Shown here: positions 17,040 through 26,052 of the stretch, piece by piece | Layout: each line of letters opens with the position of its first letter | Position numbering within the stretch: the first letter of the stretch is position 1 | Source: CAVZBW01 sp963773635 | GTDB lineage: Bacteria > Actinomycetota > Acidimicrobiia > Acidimicrobiales > RAAP-2 | Reading direction: 5' to 3' | NCBI GenBank assembly: GCA_963773635.1 | Contig: CAVZBW010000005.1 | Location: 2,666,001 to 2,730,000, forward strand | Length of the DNA stretch: 64,000 bases | Made by a program: the position numbers and the translations under genes | The notes under the pieces: generated by a model | What the model was told of the DNA's origin: nothing | The model's database searches: none | What the model saw: only the letters and a program-made list of their open reading frames with translations

Positions 17040-17750
17040 GTGGGTGCGGTCGCCGCTCGAGCGGATTCTTCCCGTCTGCTGCTCACGACCCTGATCGTGT
17101 TGACCGTGGTCAGCGGGATGGTGGACGCGGTGAGCTACCTCGGATTCGGCCACGTGTTCACGGCCAACATGACCGGCAACGTGGTGCTGCTCGGCTTCGC
17201 CGCCGCGGGCGCCAAGGGGTTCTCCGCGCCCGCGAGCCTCACGTCGTTGGGCTCGTTCGTCGCGGGAGCGATCTGCGCCGGGCGTCTGTGCCTTCACATC
17301 GGATCCCGGCGCCGTTGGCTCCTGCTCGCCATGGGGATCGAGGGACTCCTCACCGGGGCCACCGCCGTGGTCGGCGCGACCGCACCGGCTCCGGTCGGCA
17401 CGGGATGGCCCCGCTACACGATGATCGCGATCCTCGCCTTTGCCATGGGCGTCCGCAATTCGACCGTCCGGCGGCTCGGCGTCCCCGACGTGACGACCAC
17501 GGTCCTCACGATGACGCTGACCGGACTGGCCGCCGACTCCGCCCTTGCAGGGGGCAACAACCAGCGGAGCGGGAGGCGGGTGCTGGCGGTCGTCGCCATG
17601 TTCGCCGGCGCGCTGGCCGGGGCCGTCATCTACCTCCACCAGGGGGTGGCATGGCCCCTCGCCATCGTGGCACTGCTCGTCCTGGCCACCGCCACCACCT
17701 TCGCGCTCCACCCCGCCTCGAGGGACTTGGACGTCCGAGACGACGGCTAG
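17040..17750 (+). CDS. YoaK/DUF1275 family membrane protein
   Basis: A 236-residue protein with six to seven hydrophobic segments. The family signature is at the N-terminus: VSGMVDAVSYLGFGHVFTAN followed by M-T-G-N-V-V-L-L-G, with a later F-A-M-G-V-R-N-S block. DUF1275 proteins are membrane proteins of unknown transport function. Start GTG 17040 has no ribosome site but a possible -10 seven bases upstream. The gene converges with and overlaps the next minus-strand gene by four bases at its stop. Confidence 0.85.
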   Translation: MGAVAARADSSRLLLTTLIVLTVVSGMVDAVSYLGFGHVFTANMTGNVVLLGFAAAGAKGFSAPASLTSLGSFVAGAICAGRLCLHIGSRRRWLLLAMGIEGLLTGATAVVGATAPAPVGTGWPRYTMIAILAFAMGVRNSTVRRLGVPDVTTTVLTMTLTGLAADSALAGGNNQRSGRRVLAVVAMFAGALAGAVIYLHQGVAWPLAIVALLVLATATTFALHPASRDLDVRDDG

Positions 17751-18631
17751 GCCTGTTTGGCCTGCTCGCCCTGTGTGGGATCCTCGTCGGGGGACCGCCC
17801 GACCACCAGCTTGGCGCTCATCTTGATCGCCTTGACCGCGCCGGTGGCGCCCGCCTGCAGGGTGATGCCGAGGGTCAACGCGATGATGCCCGGCACAAAG
17901 AGGACGCGCGTCCCGAGCATGAGGATCCCGATCCGGCCGAGCACGTAGGGAGGCGTGCACACGACGGCGCCGATGGCGCCGCCGACGGCGGTGGCCGACA
18001 GCTGATCCCGGCGGGAGTGCGTGACCTTGACGCCGACGAGCCGCGACGGCAGCGCGACGTAGGCGAACATCATGACCCCGACGACGATGCTGACCGACAC
18101 GGCAAACCACCAGCGCCCCCATCGCGGGAACACCATCGTGGAGATGCCCAGGGCCACTCCGACCAGCAGCCCCCAGCCGACGATGGGAACGAGATGGCTG
18201 CGGGCTTCGCGGAACGCCGGGCGGATCTCGGGCTTCCCGGGACGGGCGATGGCAAAGGCGAACACGGCGTTCAAGAAGAACGAGGCGGCGGTCAGGATGG
18301 CGATGGCGGCGATCACCGGGATGAGGTAGGACCCCCTGACCCCCGAGAAGGTCCTCCCCTTCACGACGTGGAGCTTCAGGTCGAGCATGGCGAGCCAGAT
18401 CCACATCGCCGGCAGGATCTCGACCAGGGTGAGCCGCCAATTGAAGATGAGCAGCCGGACACCATCGAAGAGCATGGCGAAGGCCCCGACGAGGAATGCG
18501 AGCGGGGCGAAGATGCGACGGGACTGGCTGAGGTCGAGGACGGCGCGCTCGACGAGGTCGTCGTCGCCGTCACTGATGGCCCGGACGAGCTCGCGGATCC
18601 GAGCCGCAAGCCGCCGGGGACGCGACGGCAT
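17747..18631 (-). CDS. Integral membrane protein, unknown family
   Basis: A 294-residue protein with an N-terminal soluble part (SDGDDDLVERAVLDLSQSRR) and about six hydrophobic segments (around residues 43-65, 68-85, 100-125, 148-170, 180-205, 235-265), ending in a charged tail D-E-D-P-T-Q-G-E-Q-A-K-Q-A. I do not recognise the family. ATG 18631 follows GAGGAGAAG, which overlaps the mmsA stop; the two genes are 17 bases apart and likely one operon. A transport or envelope role is possible but unsupported. Confidence 0.7.
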   Translation of the reverse strand: MPSRPRRLAARIRELVRAISDGDDDLVERAVLDLSQSRRIFAPLAFLVGAFAMLFDGVRLLIFNWRLTLVEILPAMWIWLAMLDLKLHVVKGRTFSGVRGSYLIPVIAAIAILTAASFFLNAVFAFAIARPGKPEIRPAFREARSHLVPIVGWGLLVGVALGISTMVFPRWGRWWFAVSVSIVVGVMMFAYVALPSRLVGVKVTHSRRDQLSATAVGGAIGAVVCTPPYVLGRIGILMLGTRVLFVPGIIALTLGITLQAGATGAVKAIKMSAKLVVGRSPDEDPTQGEQAKQA

Positions 18632-18648
18632 GGCCGTGGGGCTTCTCC

Positions 18649-20142
<1,494 letters not shown>

Positions 20143-20293
20143 GCGGGCCACCGACCTATCTGGCCGTGAGGAGAGCAACCCGGCCAGCACCAACGGGGCG
20201 TGCTCGTCCCCACCTCGGACGGGCCATCAGGGTAGCGCACCGACCCGGCGCGGGCCTGTGGCACGGTGTCCGAGACTCTGCCATCGTGCACCC

Positions 20294-20506
20294 ATGAAAC
20301 TGAGCACCAGGAACCAGCTGCCCGGGACGGTCACCGACGTCCACCACGGCGAGGCCATATCCACGGTCAAGGTCGAGCTGCGTGGCGGCGAGGTGGTCAC
20401 CTCCGCCATCACCCGCGAGGCGGCCGAGGACCTCGCGCTGGCGGCCGGCAAGCAGGTCACGGTACTGATCAAGGCCACCGAGGTCTCCCTGGCGGTCGAC
20501 GACTAG
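20294..20506 (+). CDS. Molybdopterin/molybdate-binding Mop (TOBE) protein
   Basis: A 70-residue protein consisting of one Mop domain: M-K-L-S-T-R-N-Q-L-P-G-T-V at the start, I-T-R-E-A-A-E-D-L-A-L in the middle, and V-L-I-K-A-T-E-V-S-L-A at the end, which are the standard molbindin features. Such proteins oligomerise and store or sequester molybdate or tungstate in the cytoplasm. No other molybdenum genes are nearby. It is followed 27 bases later by an antiporter gene on the same strand. Confidence 0.88.
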   Translation: MKLSTRNQLPGTVTDVHHGEAISTVKVELRGGEVVTSAITREAAEDLALAAGKQVTVLIKATEVSLAVDD

Positions 20507-20533
20507 GAGTCGACGGGGGCATAGACGCCGGCG

Positions 20534-21814
20534 GTGTTGGGCCAGGGCATCGATCCGCAGGCACTCGCCATCGTGGCGGGCTGCATCCTGCTGTGGGGGC
20601 TCGTCTCGGCGCGCCTCGAGCGATGGAACGTCGCGCCGGCGATGACCTTCATCGCGCTCGGCCTGGTCTGCGCCAACGAGCCACTGGAGCTGCTCAAGGT
20701 GGAGCCGGGGAGCGAAGCCGTGCGCGCCATCGCCCAGCTGGCGCTCGCCATGGTCTTGTTCACCGACGCGCTCCGAGTCAACCTCCGCCGCCTCAAGGCC
20801 GAGGTCGGTCCACCGGTGCGCCTGCTCACCATCGGGCTGCCACTGACCGTCGCTCTCGGAACGGTCGGCGCCCTGTGGACCCTGGGCTCGGTCAATCCCT
20901 GGATCGCCGCCGTGATCGCCACCGCGGTCTCCCCGACCGACGCCGCCCTGATCGCGCCGATCGTCGACAACCGTGCGGTGCCCTCCGGGGTGCGCGACGA
21001 GCTCAACCTCGAGAGTGGCCTCAACGATGGGATCGCCACCCCGATCTTCACCTTCTTCCTCGCGGAGGCGGTCAACGACCTGGGCGGGAGTGGCCAGGCT
21101 CCAGCGGCAGCCCTGTGGGGCCTGCTCGGCGGGGCGGTCGGCGGCTTCGCGATCGGACTGGTCGGGGCACGCCTGCTGCGCCTGGCGACCAGCCGGGGCT
21201 GGGCGGGCACCCGGCACCACCCCATCGCCATCCTCGCCCTGGCCCTCTTCGTGTACGGCGCCGCACTGTCGGCCCACGCCAACGGCTTCGTGGCCACCTT
21301 CGCCGCCGGGGTGGGCTTCGGCGCCGCCTGGTTCTCGCCGGGACGCGACTCGAGCACGTCCAAGGTCGAGGATGGATCCCTCGCTCTGGCTGGCGGCGGG
21401 GGTCAGTTGCTGTCGATGATCGTGTGGTTCCTGTTTGGCGCGCTGCTCGTGCCGGCGCTCGAGCACGCCAGCTGGGCGATGGTGGCGTACGCGGCCCTCA
21501 GCCTTACCGTGGTGCGCGGGCTCGCGGTCGCCGTCGCCATGGTGGGCAGCCGCCACGACAGGGCGACCCGGGCCTTCGTGGCCTGGTTCGGTCCCCGGGG
21601 ACTCGCGACGGTCGTGTTCGCCCTCCTCGCCTACGGCGAGCTGCGGACGGGGCAGGCCAACTTCGTCCTGGCGGTCATCACGTGCGTGGTGCTCCTGAGC
21701 GTCGTGGTGCACGGGGCGACCGCCGCCGCGGGGGCGAGGTGGTTTGCCCGTCGCCCAGGCGCTGGGCAGGGGTCGTCGAGCAGCGCCGGCGACGAAAGGG
21801 GCTACGCGACGTAG
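20534..21814 (+). CDS. NhaP-type Na+(K+)/H+ antiporter (CPA1)
   Basis: A 426-residue protein with about 12 hydrophobic segments. The ion-binding region reads A-T-A-V-S-P-T-D-A-A-L-I-A-P-I and ESGLNDGIATPIFTFFL, both typical of the CPA1/NhaP antiporters; the Asp of N-D-G is the expected transport residue. It exchanges cytoplasmic monovalent cation for protons. The C-terminal tail is short and Ser/Gly-rich without a regulatory TrkA domain. Start GTG 20534 (a TTG follows at 20537). No clear ribosome site. Confidence 0.9.
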   Translation: MLGQGIDPQALAIVAGCILLWGLVSARLERWNVAPAMTFIALGLVCANEPLELLKVEPGSEAVRAIAQLALAMVLFTDALRVNLRRLKAEVGPPVRLLTIGLPLTVALGTVGALWTLGSVNPWIAAVIATAVSPTDAALIAPIVDNRAVPSGVRDELNLESGLNDGIATPIFTFFLAEAVNDLGGSGQAPAAALWGLLGGAVGGFAIGLVGARLLRLATSRGWAGTRHHPIAILALALFVYGAALSAHANGFVATFAAGVGFGAAWFSPGRDSSTSKVEDGSLALAGGGGQLLSMIVWFLFGALLVPALEHASWAMVAYAALSLTVVRGLAVAVAMVGSRHDRATRAFVAWFGPRGLATVVFALLAYGELRTGQANFVLAVITCVVLLSVVVHGATAAAGARWFARRPGAGQGSSSSAGDERGYAT

Positions 21815-21854
21815 GACGCAGCGGGAACGCTCCCCGCCGCCCCGTCTCCGTGGC

Positions 21855-22709
21855 CTACCGGGTCTCTCCGCCGCTCGGTGGCTCGGGATCGGCCGCCGGT
21901 TCGAGATCTTCTTCCACGTCCCCGTCCAGGTCTTCTCGGGCGTCCGGCCCGGGATCGGCCTCACGACTCCCGGCCCGACGCCGCAGTCTCGGGCGAGGTG
22001 GGCCTTGGGGCGCCTGCCGCGAGATGAACGAGGTCCGGTGCTCGGCGCTGTAGAGGGAGACCAGCCGGGCCACCAGGGTCACGAGGAAGATCTGGCCCAT
22101 CAGGGCCTCGAGAACCACGACCGAGCGGGCCGTGTTCGTAAAGGGCGTCAGGTCCCCAAAGCCGACGGTCGTCAGGGTGACAAAGCTCAGGTACACGTAA
22201 TTGCTGGGCGGGTGGCTGCCAGGCTGGGCCAAGAAGGGCGGCGAAGGGAAGAGGTATGCGAGGGCGATAAAGAGGACGGAAAAGATCAGGCCGATGATGA
22301 CGTAGACGTCAACGGCAGCAAAGAGCGTTTCGACCTCCACGGTTTCCTTGGGCAGGATCCGGCGCAGGATGGCCACCGGCGTGACCAGGAGCATGAGGCC
22401 GACCAGCAGGAAGCTGACCCCGGCCGCGGTCTTCACATCGCCGGCGATCGCCTGGGCGACGCCGGCGAGAAAGGCGATCACCACCGCGACCTGGGCCGCC
22501 CGCAGGACGTGGCGCCGAGCATCTGACGTGTGCATGGCGAAGAGCACGGTGATGGCGACCGGCAGGCTACGCGCCAGCCCTCCCCAACGCGGGGAATTCA
22601 CGACCATCAACACCAGGTAGTCGACCAGGAGGAAGATGAACAGCAGGCCGTAGCTGTCCTTGGCCCACACCGCCTCCCGCAGAGTCCTCCCGTTGATGGC
22701 GATCGGCAC
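21855..22709 (-). CDS. Potassium channel family protein (two-TM pore)
   Basis: A 284-residue membrane protein. Four to five N-terminal hydrophobic segments are followed by a pore module: a transmembrane helix (about 140-165), the selectivity filter T-L-T-T-V-G-F-G-D, and a last helix LMGQIFLVTLVARLVSLY. The C-terminal tail is acidic and disordered (G-P-D-A-R-E-D-L-D-G-D-V-E-E-D). It resembles prokaryotic Kv-like ion channels without a voltage-sensor arginine ladder. GTG 22709 lies 13 bases after the stop of the upstream membrane gene, so the two are probably one transcript. Confidence 0.88.
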   Translation of the reverse strand: MPIAINGRTLREAVWAKDSYGLLFIFLLVDYLVLMVVNSPRWGGLARSLPVAITVLFAMHTSDARRHVLRAAQVAVVIAFLAGVAQAIAGDVKTAAGVSFLLVGLMLLVTPVAILRRILPKETVEVETLFAAVDVYVIIGLIFSVLFIALAYLFPSPPFLAQPGSHPPSNYVYLSFVTLTTVGFGDLTPFTNTARSVVVLEALMGQIFLVTLVARLVSLYSAEHRTSFISRQAPQGPPRPRLRRRAGSREADPGPDAREDLDGDVEEDLEPAADPEPPSGGETR

Positions 22710-22722
22710 CGCCCGACCCCGG

Positions 22723-24177
22723 CTAGCCGCTGCCGTGCGGGGAGACCCCCGAAGGGGCTTCCCCCGAGGTGAGGGCCCCGCCCTGCGAGCGGTCGGCGTC
22801 TCCGTCGCCCGGCCCGGCTTCCCCTTGGTCCCCTCCGACGTCGCCGGAGGGAAGCTGCGAGGATCCTTGCCCCTCCCCAGGCGCCTGGGCCACCCGGGAC
22901 CGGGTCGCGACGAAGTGCACGAGCAAGATGAGGGCCGCGATGATCAGCACGACCACGAGCGCACCCCCGATCCCCGGGCTTCCCCACACCACGAGGATGA
23001 TGAAGCCCACGAGGCCGATCCCGCACTCGACGGGGCCTTCGTTCTCGCCGATCCACCGTCCAGCCGACCCGAGGTGCCAGTCCCTCCCGGTGAACAGGCC
23101 GGCGATCCACCTCGCCGCCCGGACGACGCTGCGGCGGATGGCCGCCGCGGGGCGCGACGGCCCCGCCAGCCAGGCCAGCACGGTCACCACCACGCCGATG
23201 ACGAAGAGGCTCCGCACCCAGCCCTTGGGTACGGCGAGGAAGGCGTCGAAGAGGACGCCGGCCGCGTTGGGGTTCAAGGCGTGGCCCTCCGCCGCGGTGA
23301 GCAGATAGGAGCGCGTCAGGCCGAGCAGGATGGCAAACACGGCCATGGAGATGGCCAGGCCCATCCCGTCGTAGAGGAGCGTTCGTCGTCGTCGGCCGCG
23401 GTTGGCGGCGCCGACGGCGCCCACAAAGCAGGCCAGCGCGAGGAAGGGCAGCACGTAGGCGAGGGTGTTGAGCAGGCTCGTGGCACCCTGGACCTTGACC
23501 AGCCCGGGAGCAGTGAAGAGGGTGACCTGGCCCCCGATCTTGTCGACGGGGACCTTGTCGAACACCGTCAGGCCGCTGGCCTTGAGCTGGTCGACGACCT
23601 GGACCGCAAGGGTGTGGAGGTCCAGCGTGACCTTCCCCGACTTGTCCGCCGAGACGGCGCTGTTGCCGGACCCCGTGAGGATGCCCACGAGGGCCTGGTG
23701 CACCCGTCGATTGGCCCGGACCCAGGCCTCGTGGAACTGGTCGGAGATGGCCACCTTGTAGGCAGCTGCGTGGGTGGCCGACTTGACCGAGCTGGCCAAC
23801 GGATCGGCGAGGAAGTCCGCCTTGTTGGGCAGTGCCTCCTTGATGGCATTCTTCACGTCGACCCGGGCGAAGAGCTGGTTGGTGACCTGGTCGGCGAGCG
23901 CCGTGGCGACGGCCGGGTCCTTGGGGAGCGGCCCCACCACGGCGAGGTACTCGTTCGTGTCGAGGACGAAGGCCCGCAGGTAGATCGTCATGGCGGCGAT
24001 CGGGGTGAGGACGCTGCCGAGAACGATCAGCACGACGACCACGATCGAGCGCAGCTTCCGCTTGATCCCCCCCTTCTTCTCCGACTGGGTCCGGTCGAGC
24101 TGGCGTCGCAGGTCCGTCACCTCCGCCCGGAGGGTGTCGATGTCCTGCCCCGCCTGTACGTCCGGTTCGTCCGCCAC
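22723..24177 (-). CDS. Actinobacterial integral membrane protein with coiled-coil N-terminus
   Basis: About 484 residues from GTG 24177 (V-A-D-E-P-D-V-Q). A short coiled coil (DIDTLRAEVTDLRRQLDRTQ) precedes the first transmembrane helix SIVVVVLIVLGSVLTPIAAM, then a large extracytoplasmic domain with repeated F-L-A-D-P-L-A and V-D-K-I-G-G features, then four more hydrophobic segments and an acidic Gly/Ser tail. I know similar proteins only as hypothetical actinobacterial membrane proteins. GTG 24177 is chosen for GAGGG-type bases before it; an upstream in-frame ATG at 24264 adds a low-complexity stretch. Operon with the downstream K+ channel. Confidence 0.7.
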   Translation of the reverse strand: MADEPDVQAGQDIDTLRAEVTDLRRQLDRTQSEKKGGIKRKLRSIVVVVLIVLGSVLTPIAAMTIYLRAFVLDTNEYLAVVGPLPKDPAVATALADQVTNQLFARVDVKNAIKEALPNKADFLADPLASSVKSATHAAAYKVAISDQFHEAWVRANRRVHQALVGILTGSGNSAVSADKSGKVTLDLHTLAVQVVDQLKASGLTVFDKVPVDKIGGQVTLFTAPGLVKVQGATSLLNTLAYVLPFLALACFVGAVGAANRGRRRRTLLYDGMGLAISMAVFAILLGLTRSYLLTAAEGHALNPNAAGVLFDAFLAVPKGWVRSLFVIGVVVTVLAWLAGPSRPAAAIRRSVVRAARWIAGLFTGRDWHLGSAGRWIGENEGPVECGIGLVGFIILVVWGSPGIGGALVVVLIIAALILLVHFVATRSRVAQAPGEGQGSSQLPSGDVGGDQGEAGPGDGDADRSQGGALTSGEAPSGVSPHGSG

Positions 24178-24248
24178 GTCTCGCCCCTCACCCTCCCCGG
24201 TTGGTGTAGCACAGCCGGGGCCCCCTGAGGGCGATCCGGCTACTCCAC

Positions 24249-24270
24249 AAGTGATGTGGTTCACATACTT
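24249..24270. promoter_or_regulatory. Inverted repeat upstream of DUF4389 gene
   Basis: AAGTGATGTG and CACATACTT form arms of nine paired bases (one bulged G) around GTT, in the divergent intergenic region between the membrane-protein gene and the DUF4389 gene. Operator-like; its regulator is unknown. Confidence 0.45.
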
Positions 24271-24355
24271 GGCGGACGCCTGACCAGGACGGATACAGGG
24301 ACGCCCAACGCTCGTTTTCCGGCCCCGCGGCGGGTGAGGCAGTACCGTTCACCGG

Positions 24356-24961
24356 GTGAACACAATGCCTGCAAGTTTTGGTTCGGGGTTCCCGATGGAG
24401 CTCTCGATCGACTCACCCGACGAGATCGCCCGGTGGCGGCCCCTGGTGCACTGGCTGCTCGCCATCCCCCAGCTGGCGGTCATCTATGTGCTGCGGGGAG
24501 TTGCCGGCATCCTGTGGATCGTCGCCTTCTTCACGATCCTTTTCACCACGCGGATCCCGCCCGGCGTCTACGACTTCCTCGTGATGGTGCACCGCTACGA
24601 GTGGCGCGTGACCTCCTACATCTTGTGGTTTCGCGAGTCCTACCCGCCGTTCGAGTTCGACCTGGTCTCGCAGGATCCCGGCAACGACCCGGCCAAGCTC
24701 ACCGTCGGCGAGCAGCCGGAGCTCAATCGCTGGCTTCCCCTCGTCAAGTGGCTGTTGATCATCCCCCAGTTCTTCGTGCTGATCTTCGTGGGAATCGCCT
24801 TCTACGTGGTGTGGATCATCGCCTTCTTCGCCGTGCTCATCACCGGCCGGTGGCCCGAGGGCATGCGGAACTTCGCCATCGGCGTGGTGCGTTGGGGCAT
24901 GCGCGTCAGCCTTTACACCTACCTGCTGACCGACATCTACCCGCCCTTCTCGCTGGACTGA
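24356..24961 (+). CDS. DUF4389 membrane protein
   Basis: A 201-residue protein with two tandem copies of the DUF4389 pattern: R-W-x-P-L-V-H/K-W-L-L-x-I-P-Q, two hydrophobic helices, an F-T/I-T-x-R/G-x-x-P motif and a final S/D-x-Y-P-P-F-x-x-D. The copies sit at about 25-105 and 115-201. Function unknown; found in actinobacterial membranes. A larger DUF4389 paralogue is encoded at 39010-40452. Start GTG 24356 (ATG 24365 alternative); TACCGT at 24343-24348 may be a -10 box of a leaderless message. The 3' end overlaps the convergent surface-protein gene. Confidence 0.8.
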   Translation: MNTMPASFGSGFPMELSIDSPDEIARWRPLVHWLLAIPQLAVIYVLRGVAGILWIVAFFTILFTTRIPPGVYDFLVMVHRYEWRVTSYILWFRESYPPFEFDLVSQDPGNDPAKLTVGEQPELNRWLPLVKWLLIIPQFFVLIFVGIAFYVVWIIAFFAVLITGRWPEGMRNFAIGVVRWGMRVSLYTYLLTDIYPPFSLD

Positions 24962-26052
24962 TTCCCTATGGGGGATCCGACGTCAAGCGCTCCGCTTGAC
25001 GTCCCGACCGGGTGGGGCCCCTCGGGGCGTTGGTCCGGGGGAACCGTCGCCACACGTCGGGTGGACCGCCGGCGGCGCCAGCGTCGACCGGCCACGACGA
25101 GGGCGGCGATGACGGCGATGGCGAGGGCGACGAGCCCCCAGGGGACCACGGTGCTGCTGGCCGAGTCGGTCGCCTTCAGGCTCCCGGTGGCCGCCGTGAC
25201 ACCCGCGTGGAGGTGGCCCCACGGCGCGACGTCGGGAAACGTGACCGTGGTCGAGACCGACGACCCGGGCAACAGCTGGCCGACAAACGCCAACACCGGT
25301 GCGGTGGCGTTCCCAAACGGCGTGGACAGGGCGACCGTGGTGTGCGGGTTGAGCACGGTGTTACCCGTGTCGGTCACCGTGAAGCGCACCTTCGCCGAGA
25401 CACTGCCCCCGAAGCTCGATCCCGCCCCGCCGGAGACCGACACGGACGTGCCACGCACGGCTAACCCCGGCCGGATCGGGCCGCCCACCCTCGCATAGAT
25501 GCGGACGCCGACCGCCTGCAGCACGGTGACCGGCAGTGACTTCGACGACGATTGCGTGCCCTGCGTCTCCTCGGCCACGATCCCCCCGACGTGGTCTCCG
25601 GACCGGGCATCGGCGGGCACGTCGACGACGAACGGAACGAGCGCGCCGCCGCCGGCCGGCAGCGTCACCTGATCCTGTGCGAGGTGGGTCCAGCTGCCCA
25701 GACCCTCCTGGGTCGCGGTCCGCGCACGAAGCGACAGACCCCCGCCGGGCGGGTTGAGGGCATCGGTGGCGTACACGTTGAGCGTCAGCGGCGCGGCGGT
25801 CAGGTTGTCGATCGTCACCGAGCTCTCGTAGGAGGCGCCGGGAGCGAGGGAGACCTCGATGTACGGCTGCCCCGCCTGCGCCGATGGGGCGGTCGGCGCG
25901 ACGGACCACAGTCCGTTGCTCGCGGCACCCGCCGGAGCGGACAGGCCCAACCAGATCGCCGCGGAAAGCGCCAGCGCGGGCACGAGCCGACTCACACCGA
26001 ACCGGCGGCGCGCCGGGAGTCGAGACGCCGGTCTCCGCCCGATCGGCCTCAC
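24937..26052 (-). CDS. DUF916 / WxL-interacting-like membrane-anchored protein
   Basis: A 371-residue exported protein. A signal peptide (RLVPALALSAAIWLGLSAPAGA) is followed by a domain resembling the WxLIP peptidoglycan-binding family: G-L-W-S-V-A-P-T-A-P-S, Q-x-Y-I-E-V-S-L-A-P-G, SVTIDNLTAAPLTLNVYATD, then V-P-F-V-V-D-V-P-x-D-A-R-S-G-D-H and G-G-I-V-A-E-E-T. A second Ig-like domain (about 200-300) and a C-terminal transmembrane helix with a very basic tail (R-R-W-R-R-R-R) anchor it. GTG 26052 overlaps the stop of the upstream TIG/WxL-like gene as GTGA, so the two are translationally coupled. A paralogue lies at 31789-32827. In Firmicutes, DUF916 proteins pair with WxL proteins; the same pairing is seen here. 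Confidence 0.8.
   Translation of the reverse strand: MRPIGRRPASRLPARRRFGVSRLVPALALSAAIWLGLSAPAGAASNGLWSVAPTAPSAQAGQPYIEVSLAPGASYESSVTIDNLTAAPLTLNVYATDALNPPGGGLSLRARTATQEGLGSWTHLAQDQVTLPAGGGALVPFVVDVPADARSGDHVGGIVAEETQGTQSSSKSLPVTVLQAVGVRIYARVGGPIRPGLAVRGTSVSVSGGAGSSFGGSVSAKVRFTVTDTGNTVLNPHTTVALSTPFGNATAPVLAFVGQLLPGSSVSTTVTFPDVAPWGHLHAGVTAATGSLKATDSASSTVVPWGLVALAIAVIAALVVAGRRWRRRRSTRRVATVPPDQRPEGPHPVGTSSGALDVGSPIGNQSSEKGG
24979..25003. terminator. Perfect hairpin at convergent gene ends
   Basis: Arms GACGTCAAGCG and CGCTTGACGTC pair over 11 bases around a CTC loop, 18 bases beyond the DUF4389 stop and inside the last codons of the opposing gene. It could end transcription from both sides, although no T-run follows on either strand. 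Confidence 0.55.
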
